A stretch of DNA of 13,075 nucleotides from Phoronis ovalis (Eukaryota; Phoronida; Phoronidae), in the NCBI GenBank assembly GCA_028565635.1, contig JAOXYB010040595.1, positions 1 through 13,075 of the forward strand, written 5' to 3'. The translations under genes were made by a program, and so were the position numbers. Under the pieces are notes generated by a model. The model worked only from the letters and a program-made list of their open reading frames with translations, was not told the DNA's origin and searched no databases. This document shows, in pieces, positions 1 through 8,178 of the stretch (position 1 is the first letter of the stretch; each line of letters opens with the position of its first letter).

Positions 1-1087
1 AATAGTAAGTGATAATGTTATTAGTGTGCTACAGCGTACTACATTTAGGTCAGCTGGGAAGAATTTTCAATCGCGATAGAATATCAATCGCGATAGAATG
101 TTTATCGTGCAAACGGTCACAATCGTGATTAAAGTTTGGCTAAATTTTTTATCTAGCTAATATTTTAATCGCGATTGCCCGTGTGAACAAAGCTTTGGTA
201 AAAAAAACCCACTAAGTTGTTGAATTGTAAACACAAGTTGACCAGGTGCTAATTTAGTAGAAATGGCACAATTTTATAAAAACGACAGGCTGTCGAATTG
301 CAAAACAAGTTTCCGTTCTTATTAACGTGTTGTCGAGTTGTTTACTTTGTACAACTCACTCACAATTCCGGTATAGCTCAGGGCCATCATAACTTAGAAT
401 ACAGTATTCTTTCACTGATTGGAGAATATAGGTTCAGGTGGAATGTAGCTCGACTTGTAACTAGCTTAACCATCAGGGAATACAAGTGTTGTTAATGAAT
501 ATACAATGTAATACTATTGTTTGTTTACTTGGAAATTCACTCAACTTTACGGTCAGTAGTTTTGGAACAAAGGTGTTAAAACAATCAAGACTAGATAGCA
601 TGGAAAAATGCATAAACTGTTTGCCAGCTATCACCACACCTTTATCTGGCAATTGTCCTTTTGTTTTTAAAAGATCATACAAGGGTCAAATGCTGAGCTG
701 AAACCAAGATTCCCTAACACTAAATGATGGAAATGAGCAATATCAGTGACTAAAGTTGTTTTTCAACCATGAAACCAAAGAAGAAGTGTAAAGGAAAATA
801 TTTAATGACCAATCTCAAGAAAATTTCCTGTTTACAAAATTGCTGTGACCATAACCTGATAACAAATGACATAAAATTCAATTTATGAAAGGCAATAAAA
901 AGCATAATTAGCATGTAAGTGAGGTTTTATCAATTTAGTGATGATCAGGAACCAGGATTCCAAGAAAGCAAGATACAGCCATCTACCAGGTAAAGTTTCT
1001 CAGAAATGACTATTGTCTATTAAACTGAGCACTGCTGACAGGCTGACTAACACTGAAACATCTCGGGGTGATTCAAAGAAACACTCA
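1..1087. other. Likely 3' UTR and downstream flank; no convincing gene
   Basis: If the terminal exon is right, sequence below 1088 begins with its 3' UTR on the minus strand. An ATTAAA polyadenylation-like hexamer is present on the minus strand near 800, followed by T/G-rich sequence. Short frames exist on both strands at 298-701 (65 to 71 codons, overlapping each other), but they have no recognisable product and I do not treat them as genes. The left edge holds the ATCGCGAT cluster. Confidence 0.45.
67..175. repeat. Cluster of ATCGCGAT palindromes, including a 17-bp tandem pair
   Basis: Two consecutive 17-bp units (tcaatcgcgatagaata at 67-83, tcaatcgcgatagaatg at 84-100) each carry the palindrome ATCGCGAT. 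Degenerate forms follow (ttatcgtg near 102, aatcgtgatt at 121-130), then another exact copy at 168-175. The cluster is rich in CpG, which is otherwise scarce in the window. It could be a fragment of a dispersed repeat or a cluster of protein-binding sites; I cannot tell which. Confidence 0.7.
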
Positions 1088-1095
1088 TCATATCT
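1088..1095 (-). CDS. Start of the candidate terminal exon, with the stop codon
   Basis: The acceptor is one of the strongest in the window, a long pyrimidine-rich stretch (1096-1150) ending cacgtttcttgcag. Joined in phase to the leftover G of the 37-base exon, it reads GAG ATA TGA: Glu, Ile, stop. The exon then continues as 3' UTR. In the alternative phase the exon begins RYDECFFESPRDV and stays open for 31 codons to a TGA at about 1000-1002. A third reading, from an acceptor two bases later, encodes DMMSVSLNHPEM before a stop. The acceptor is better supported than any one of these readings. Confidence 0.4.
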
Positions 1096-1100
1096 CTGCA

Positions 1101-1663
1101 AGAAACGTGATAGAGATGAAGAAATGACGAAATATTGAAAGAATAGAAAATTAAAGGTGATAATTGGTCTTCTTCATATCTTGTATTAGTACATCATAAT
1201 AAAGCACTTCAATATGATCAGATAATGTGGTGGGGTAAAAAGAAGTTCAAGGAGGAGAACACCCAATCTCAAGAAATAAAACAAGGAATAAATTCTTTGA
1301 TGTGCTGATAATGTAAAAATGAGCAATAAAAGTATCCATGTTAATTGCTCTTTTATGGTGAATGCATATAAAAGATCACAATAATCAAGTAATGGGAAAC
1401 CAGCCTTTTCTCCATAATAAGTTAGAATTTAACCAAAGGTGTAACCTGAAGACTAGACTGACACCTGGTGTGCAAAACATACATACGAACAAGGTTCTAG
1501 TGATGTTATCTGCAAACCTATAAACTTTTGTAACAAAAATGCTTGATTGCATATATTAATACATTTCGGCTAATGTTATATTAAGAGAAAATTACTGCAT
1601 TGGAAGTCACGTCAAAAACAGAGCAGAGATCAAAACTATTTTATATACACCATTTTTACTTAC
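1101..1663. other. Probable intron between the last two candidate exons
   Basis: AT-rich sequence without a long frame. On the minus strand it would run from the gtaagt donor at 1663-1662 to the strong acceptor ending at 1096. Confidence 0.4.
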
Positions 1664-1700
1664 CGGCTTGTTCTTTTGCTGCTTTAACGCTATGCAGACA
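1664..1700 (-). CDS. Candidate 37-base coding exon with strong splice sites
   Basis: Both boundaries are strong: acceptor ttatttctttatttttcag and donor CCG|gtaagt. Two frames are open. Entered in phase 0, as predicted from the exon at 2422-2456, it encodes CLHSVKAAKEQA plus one leftover base G. Entered with one base of a split codon it encodes VCIALKQQKNKP. Choosing between them fixes the C-terminus of the protein (see the terminal exon). The first reading makes an amphipathic helix with the preceding exon and is preferred. Confidence 0.5.
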
Positions 1701-2421
1701 CTGAAAAATAAAGAAATAACAGTTAATAGATGTACAAATATTAAATAATGAAAATTTTCAAAAGTGAAATCAAAGCAAGTGTTACCTTTAAAGTGTAGGC
1801 ACCTTGAACCACACACTCAATCATTTCACAAACGTTTAACGGAAAGAAACAACAGCCACATAATTCATTTTCATATTTTATATACAACTTCATGTCAGTC
1901 AAAGCCATTATTTAAATCTTGTTTTATCTTGCACTTCACTACTCACGATTTGCCATAAGTTAGTATACTTTTATAACTTTTCAATTTCCAAAGAATTTGC
2001 CTATGTGAAGTCTAGTTGTAATTGATATAACAATATAATGAATAAACGTAATTAATAACAGAATATGGTTGTTTTTAAGTTTTAATCCAAAGAAAACTAA
2101 GAATGCCCCACACTTGACAGACAGGATGGATCCTATATCCTACACCAAAGGCAATGGACTCAAATATAGAAGAACTGGTAAGGGCCCTATCATACTTTAA
2201 AATGAGCGTAGAGCTACAGAAAAAAGTGCCATCACTACCAGTATAATCTATAATTTTAAAATTTAAAACCTGTTAATTTTTCATATGAAAGTTAATTAAG
2301 GATAATGAGACAATGGTCACTTGAAAGTTATAATAAGAGTAAAAAAACATAAATTAATACAAACAGATACAAAAAGTAAATTTTGCATGTACTAATATTG
2401 AAATAGGAAGGTATTACATAC
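1701..2421. other. Probable intron; one doubtful plus-strand exon-like patch at 2122-2178
   Basis: Mostly AT-rich. At about 2122-2178 the plus strand has an acceptor-like ttgacag, 57 bases open in two frames (one reading TGWILYPTPKAMDSNIEEL) and a donor CTG|gtaagg. It is antisense to the gene and stands alone, so I treat it as a probable coincidence. Confidence 0.35.
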
Positions 2422-2456
2422 TTCTATAAGCAACATCTCCGAATGAACTTCATATC
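2422..2456 (-). CDS. Candidate 35-base coding exon near the 3' end of the gene
   Basis: The exon lies between an acceptor (ttttgctttctcggtatgaacttcaacag) and a strong donor (GAA|gtatgt). Only one frame is open: GA as codon bases 2-3, then YEVHSEMLLIE, ending in phase 0. That phase fits the 37-base exon at 1664-1700, and together they read as one continuous helical peptide. A caution is that the exon overlaps the arms of a 10-bp inverted repeat (2443-2470), so the open frame might be a by-product of that structure. Confidence 0.4.
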
Positions 2457-2470
2457 CTGTTGAAGTTCAT
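2443..2470. repeat. Perfect 10-bp inverted repeat with 8-base loop
   Basis: ATGAACTTCA (2443-2452) and TGAAGTTCAT (2461-2470) are exact reverse complements around an 8-base loop. A further pair, ATACCGA (2469-2475) and TCGGTAT (2504-2510), lies next to it. The structure overlaps the candidate exon at 2422-2456. Confidence 0.8.
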
Positions 2471-2580
2471 ACCGAGAAAGCAAAACTCACAGACAGTAGT
2501 TTATTCGGTATCAGCAGTAGATAGATAAAAATGGAAAATATACAAATTCATCTTCTCATCTGGTCTGAGAGTTGGCACAC

Positions 2581-2627
2581 CCTGAGACTAGAATATCTAA
2601 ATATATAGATCGTATATTAGTCTCAGG
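2581..2627. repeat. Perfect 10-bp inverted repeat forming a 47-base hairpin
   Basis: CCTGAGACTA (2581-2590) and TAGTCTCAGG (2618-2627) are exact reverse complements. Inside them, ATAT/ATAT and CTA/TAG can pair further after a two-base bulge. Both arms are followed or preceded by an ACACC-like string. The element sits about 110 bases from the inverted repeat at 2443-2470, so the two may belong to one degenerate mobile element. Confidence 0.75.
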
Positions 2628-3009
2628 TACACCATAAGGTTAGCAATCGAGTAAAAAGTGGTAACTGTCTATCAAATACTATTTATTCATAATCACTGTC
2701 CATTGATTTTTATTGTAAGCCCCTTACCATGCATTGGTGAAAATAGTAAATTTGGTGTTTTGCACAATCAATCATATGCTTGGAAAGATGGAGTATCATA
2801 TGTGTTACAACATTTCACTAGACAGGAGTGTGATGTAGTTGCAAAAAACGTTTTGAAAAAGAAATTAGTATGTGGTATCAGTGTAAAATCTGGTATGAGC
2901 AGACTAGAGAGGATAAAAATAGAAAGAACCTAATGACGGTGCCAAAAAATAGCGATATTCAAATATTTTACACACTTGATATATTCAACAGCAGTGGCAG
3001 CTTCCTATT

Positions 3010-3066
3010 TCAGAAAATTGAATGCGATAAACGCCTCCTAAATTCACTGCTTGCCCTCATCTGGAA
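3010..3066 (-). other. Candidate alternative terminal exon (FQMRASSEFRRRLSHSIF, stop)
   Basis: The acceptor tatctgcatgatctttcag is followed by 18 open codons and TGA, in a patch with more G+C and CpG than its surroundings. The peptide is basic and ends in FRRRLSHSIF. The opposite strand is also open here behind its own acceptor (cttcctatttcag, then KIECDKRLLNSLLALIWN and a stop), so the strand cannot be settled by eye. Confidence 0.2.
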
Positions 3067-4821
3067 CTGAAAGATCATGCAGATAATATTTCAAATACTG
3101 ATCCTTATAAACTAGAATATATTTTCTTATTACAATGTCACCGTTTCCTCAAATTAAATCACAACAGCATATCGAATGCATTTTATCTACATGAACAGAA
3201 TGTATCAGATAGTATATTAACACTTATATGGCAACTGCCGGAAAAGTCCCCAGTTCTCTTTGGCTACACAAGATAAAGCATGCTTGTTTTTCTCTCACAA
3301 ATCTATGCAAAATAGTAGAACAAATGCCTGAATGAAACTAGGTATCATATTTGTTTTAACGGTCAGTGCCTCTTCAATCATATAGTGATGTAATGCTCTA
3401 GCAAACTGGACAACAAAGTATTTTCTGAATTTATAACAAAAAAAGTCAGGAACTACATACAAATATAGTGGCCACTTTTAAACCGTTACTTTTGATTTAT
3501 TGTTATCTTACAACATTTAATGAAGGGAGTTTATGGTTAAAATTACAATAGGAACATTAAATTATTTACTTTTTGAAACTTTTATTATCTAAAGGTTAGA
3601 GCGTGGCTAAGCACTACAAAACTGACTTGGAAGCTAGCCGACATAGAAAATCATTTCAACTTGACAATTAAAAAAAAATATAATAACTGTATGATTATCA
3701 TGATTACACATAATTTCTGGGAGCAATAATCTCTTTTTGCACATTTGTCATTAACTTACAATATATATACCTAGTCGGTGCCTATTAGTACAATCTGAAT
3801 CAGCTCAGCAGAACTGCAGGAATTATAGAGTATTGGTACAAGTTCCAAATCCAAATATGTCTACTAGATCAGAAGATTTCATCAAATTTCATATCTGAAT
3901 GAGAATTTTCATAGAGTCCCACCTGAGTCAGTCAATTATAATTTTATTGTCATAATTAACTAAACATAAGGCAAAATGATTTCATCTGTCTTCCATATCA
4001 AAAGCCCAAAAAACAGCCTACTTTGAATGTCCCTAGGGTGCAGAAGTGCTGTTACGCAACTAATAATCAGGTAAGATTAGAAAACCACACTTGCCATTGA
4101 ATACAAAGTTATCAATTTTTAAGATTGGACCTACTTAAAAGTTGCTACGCACTAAAGCACAAAAGCTAGCTAGCATCTGATAATAATTTAAGGGTACTTG
4201 TACATTTTTTAAACAAAAATATTTAAGTTACATATAATACAATTTTATAGCTTGTAATGGATTAACCTTTCTATGATAATACCAAAGAATCACCAATGAA
4301 TTTTCAAGTTGAAGGCACTAGACTGATAGGACATTTGATCAGGTTGAGCAGTAACAGACTGCAAGCAAAGCAATAATATAAATACGAAACTCTTGAAAGT
4401 TTCATGAAGGTTTGGAGATGAAATGATTTACGAAGTTATAAACTTTTATAAGTTACAGAAATGTTAGAGAAATGTAAATGTCTTATTCTATTTTGTTTAA
4501 ATTTTTATGAAATGACTGTTCAACTAAATCTCCAAGCAATCTAATGTTCATTATCATCAGACTGAGAACATTGATTACGATAAACAAACTCCATATTTTA
4601 AAAAACTTGCTATCTTTTATAGTCAACATTCATGACTTTAACAGAATTTTACTTCAAATATCAAATGTATTAATAACAGGTACTTGCAAGCACAATCAAG
4701 AGACTGACGTTTCAATCCAATATTAATGCTGACAGTATAACTACATCTACAGCTTTCAAAATGAAACTTAAACAGAGTTCTTTTATACTGGCAGACAAAT
4801 TAAATTTTGATGATCAAAAAA

Positions 4822-4857
4822 ATGCATCATGTCTTTTACATGCATCATGTCTTTTAC
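4822..4857. repeat. Exact 18-bp tandem duplication
   Basis: The unit atgcatcatgtcttttac occurs twice in a row without mismatch (4822-4839, 4840-4857). The shared core atgtcttttacat also occurs at the right edge of the window (near 13059). It lies in intronic DNA and looks like a small recent slippage or duplication. Confidence 0.9.
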
Positions 4858-5116
4858 ATTTTTCTCACAGCCACAAAATATGTTCCCAATCACAACTTAT
4901 TATTTTGTTTTGATTTAGTGCACAATCAGTGTGACATAAGCTCTTCCCCCAGGAAACAATACTGGTAACTTTGGGGTTAAAATCTCCAATTTCTATTGTA
5001 CTAAGTATCCCCTATAAACTATGTATCATAAACAGAGAATACCTTTCATGAAAATCTGACTATATATCTACTAATTGTAGAGAAACTACTTAAAATTAAG
5101 TAAAATTAGTTTTTAC

Positions 5117-5204
5117 CAGTACATTGTGATAGATTTCTTGACTGGCAGTGATAAAAAATGTTCAGTGACTAAACTCAAACTCTCTATATCTGCACCTGCT
5201 TGAA
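5117..5204 (-). other. Candidate 88-base exon with protein-like reading (QAGADIESLSLVTEHF)
   Basis: One minus-strand frame reads Q A G A D I E S L S L V T E H F and then L S L P V K K S I T M Y, ending in a split codon at TACTG|gtaaaa. QAGADIE resembles the loop of an ankyrin repeat, but no full repeat is present. The acceptor (aaatgattag) is poor, and its phase does not connect directly to the large exon. This is a weak call based on composition only. Confidence 0.15.
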
Positions 5205-5340
5205 CTAATCATTTAAGTCTAAGTTTCTGGAATTAGATATTTTACCTGCTTACAAGAACACATTTACAAGCCATTCATGTCTAACTCCAGAGGATAAACA
5301 TTCAGGCAGGACAATATACTAAACATTTTTAATATTTTAC

Positions 5341-5379
5341 CTTATATTTTCTACCCGAGCTAAGCTGCTGCAGGCAGTA
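5341..5379 (-). other. Candidate 39-base phase-0 exon (YCLQQLSSGRKYK)
   Basis: An acceptor ending gttattcag is followed by 13 codons and a donor AAG|gtaaaa. Local GC and CpG content is higher than in the surroundings. The same frame is open back to 5568 (76 codons in all), so the coding part, if real, could be longer. Phase 0 at both ends fits the large exon. The acceptor tract is only moderate, and a chance frame of this size is not unusual here. Confidence 0.22.
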
Positions 5380-6093
5380 CTGAATAACTTGTCCAAAACA
5401 TAAACAAACACCTGGCATGGTGAAGTATGCAGCTAAACACACAGTCCGTGTCCCACAACGAACTTTAATAAAATTCCTATGCTTGTGATCAGCGATGTGA
5501 TACTTTACGCAAAACCCGAGATGTAAAATATGACGTTGATTAAGTTTCCTTTCACAATAACAGTAGTGTCATGATACAAGTATATGTCCATCTGCCACTC
5601 CTTCTTGTCAAATTATAAATTAAAATTAAAATATTTTGATGATATCAGTTTAATTTTTAATATAATAACTCTTCAAACATTATATTAGCCAAACTATTTT
5701 GCCAAATCCAAATGGATATTTTGTTGATTCTAAAATAAGATGAATCTACTTCTAAAGTGAAGCTGGAAAGAGTCCTTTTAAACAACTGCAAGCAATTCCA
5801 TGCCAAAATATCTCCAACACATAATCAAAACATTTGTAAACAAATGATTAATTCCTGGTCCACATCTCTGCAGGTAAATCCCCTATTTTCTACAGTAGAT
5901 GTGTCTGACATGTTATCAGCATCATTACAGCTTGAGCTTTTGTGAAGTCCCATACAATGAGAGGTGTGACATAGTAGTATTTATCAATTGCATGCTGATA
6001 TGAATGAATGAATAATATAGATCCAATGACCACTCACTGACCAATGGAGATGGAGTCTAATAGCCAGGTTAATAGGGTGTTATTAGTATTTAC

Positions 6094-6111
6094 CTGAAGG
6101 TAAGCCTGTAC
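6094..6111 (-). other. Candidate 18-base phase-0 microexon (VQAYLQ)
   Basis: The minus strand reads gagctaacacccctttaccttctaaag, then GTACAGGCTTACCTTCAG, then gtaaatac. A good branch-point match (ctaac), a pyrimidine tract and a CAG|gtaaat donor surround 18 bases encoding V Q A Y L Q. Both ends are phase 0, so it could be inserted directly after the large exon without changing frame. A short GAAGGTAA-like repeat around it could produce such signals by chance. Confidence 0.22.
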
Positions 6112-7198
6112 CTTTAGAAGGTAAAGGGGTGTTAGCTCACAGGTAACATGCACAGAAAGAGCAGATTTTTATATAAACATATGAAACTCTTACTGTTTTA
6201 AGCATATTGAACATATTTAGAAAATTTTATTGTGAAAAATGCAGTATTTATTAAGAAACGGACATTTAGATTGTGAAATAATATCCTTCCACCCCTTATA
6301 CCTTGAAAAATCAAGTTTTCCTATCAAACACAGTTCCTATATATATACAAATTTAAATAAGCCACAAGGGTTACAAGATGCAGCAAAATAATAACATAGG
6401 CAAAAATAGTCAAGAGTAAAAATTAACATCAGTGAATTTAATTCGTGTTATTAGCTTTTTTTAATTTGTATTATTAAATAACTCCCATATCTGTTATATA
6501 ACCAGTGAAAAGCTTTGAAAACATTTTCTGCTTTTTTTCTGAGAGTCTGTACATATTAATACAAAACAGCCTAAGCAGTACAAAGGGAAATTCTAAATTC
6601 ATTGAAGTGTGGATTTTTCTTCAACGAATCAGAAATCGAAATTCCAAATCCTACAAAAAAGGATGTGATGTCCACCACAACACTGGTTAGATAATTTATT
6701 GAAAACAGCATCCCAAGTTCAAAGCAAGATGTTTAATTTTTTAGGTTAAAAGGATTTTTAAAGTTTATATTTATTTAATGGCGAATGATAGATGGGTAAT
6801 CCTCCGATGTCTAGAATATTGCAAGTACTTGTTCTATCAAACATCCTATATAAGTAGGCATGTAGTGTTGTTTAGTGTGACAATAATATTTGCATTATCT
6901 ATGGAGGAGAATAATCTAAGACTTGGGCTCTACTTTAACACAGAAAGTTTACTTAGCAATCAGATTAAACCATTAACATTTAAAAAATATAAAATTGCAT
7001 TAAAAAACATCCCATTAGTTTCTAAAAAGTGCCAACAACTTTTTTTTTGAAAAAAGGGAAAAATATGTTTGAATATGAAATGGCATAAAATTGTTGTTTA
7101 GTCCAATTAGAAGAATTATCACAAGTCATGTATGATGGCATTTGACCCCCATACTTCATGCTAATATACACGTAATCATTTTATTACATCATAGATAT

Positions 7199-7212
7199 TA
7201 TATATATATATA
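7199..7212. repeat. Short (TA)7 microsatellite
   Basis: Seven TA units lie in AT-rich intronic sequence. No other microsatellite of note is present. An A11 run lies at 13027-13037. Confidence 0.8.
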
Positions 7213-8169
7213 ATTACATAAATTTTGACTGCATTATTTAGCTATTTCCATATTTAATTTTCATGACACTGTGCATGTATACTTTGAAGGTGTAAATTTT
7301 GTGTTTACGTAAAAAATGTCAAATTTTGTCATATCACTCTGTTGTCATACAGGTAACATATTTGCTGCATATCATTCTATTTTTACTTGGTAAACATATT
7401 ATGTGACTCTACCCATGTAATGCTATAGGATTACATCCAAAGCTTATCACAGGTATTATAATTGTTCTAGCTAAATATAACACCTAGGCACCTCCCTTAG
7501 TACACCTTCGTTTTTACTAAATCAACATCAGTATATAATATAGGTATTCTGGAATGTGCAATTACCACCTTACATCATAGTGAGATGCTGTATGGGATGT
7601 GGTTACGTTGCTTCTTTGTCATAGTTATAAATTAAACTTGAATTTTGTTATCACCACTTAATTAATCCTGTTAAATCTACACTTGATACCAGGAGATTTA
7701 TGCTACAGATTTTCATAACTTATTAAAATCTGGTTTGTTTTCATTTCACAAAAAATACGTATGCCTATGTGCTTTTTTCTGCGCTAAAACTATTTATTTA
7801 CAGGTATCAAGTGTTGGCTGCACTTGCCTCATAATAAAAATACGCTACTAAAGAAAAGGGCAGATGTTTCAACATCCAGCATTCAAGCTTATCGCTTACC
7901 AAATATTTTTATTACAGTTAGTAATAATCTACACTTTTATGAATGAAACAACCACCAGATGTCAGGTATCTCCAGTCTACACAAATGCACTTAAATTAAA
8001 ACACACTTTGTTTCCGAGCATTTTCCTCAAGCTTGAAATATAGGAGTATTCAGAAAAATCGGCTTATATTGCCATTTACCATAAAATAATCTCCAAATAA
8101 GGCTCTTACAGGACATTTTTTGAAAAATAATAATTGTTAAATGCAGGAGGCATAAAATTAAAGCAAGAT

Positions 8170-8178
8170 CTATACCTG
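8170..8178 (-). promoter_or_regulatory. Candidate splice donor CAG|GTATAG at the end of the large exon
   Basis: The minus strand reads GAC CAG followed by gtatag. Splicing here ends the exon after Gln in phase 0. Without splicing the frame takes one more codon (Val) and stops at TAG (8170-8172), giving a C-terminus ADQV. The donor matches consensus at CAG|GTA but not at positions +4 to +6. Because both ends of the exon are phase 0, it can be skipped or kept without a frameshift. Confidence 0.55.

Larger units (their letters stand above)
2457..8169. other. Long AT-rich intronic region with scattered weak exon candidates
   Basis: Apart from the candidates and repeats listed separately, this region has no long frame. 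The longest plus-strand frames (2658-2933, 91 codons; 6778-7050, 90 codons) have no motif I recognise, and frames of this length are expected by chance at this composition. On the minus strand an AATAAA lies near 7907-7912. It could serve a short isoform that reads through the donor at 8175 and stops at TAG. Confidence 0.5.

Noticed and set aside
298-701. Overlapping plus- and minus-strand frames of 65 to 71 codons as small genes.
   Set aside because: They overlap each other on opposite strands, share no similarity to a known family and lie in probable 3' flank.
1607-1816. 69-codon minus-strand frame across the 37-base exon as a stand-alone gene.
   Set aside because: It is interrupted by strong splice sites, and its flanking codons are intron-like. 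Only the exon part is credible.
2579-2627. A lin-4/miR-125-type microRNA hairpin, since CCCTGAGAC at 2580-2588 matches the family's seed region.
   Set aside because: The match ends after nine bases. The first base is A rather than U, and the hairpin is only 47 bases, so a mature strand would run into the loop. Flanking bases do not extend the stem.
2658-2933. 91-codon plus-strand frame as a gene or transposon fragment.
   Set aside because: No recognisable motif, no splice or promoter context and no neighbouring transposon structure. Frames of this length arise by chance at this composition.
3228-3335. Plus-strand 35-residue small ORF (MATAGKVPSSLWLHK...).
   Set aside because: Weak start context, antisense to the gene and no supporting signal.
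3771-3813. Minus-strand 43-base exon candidate with a good acceptor (aattcctgcag) and reading SAELIQIVLIGTD.
   Set aside because: In its only open frame the last codon before the donor is TAG, so it cannot be an internal coding exon.
5329-5568. The whole 79-codon minus-strand frame (Cys/His-rich) as a zinc-binding domain.
   Set aside because: Cys and His spacing fits no zinc-finger pattern I know, and the length is within chance. Only the splice-bounded end was kept as a weak candidate.
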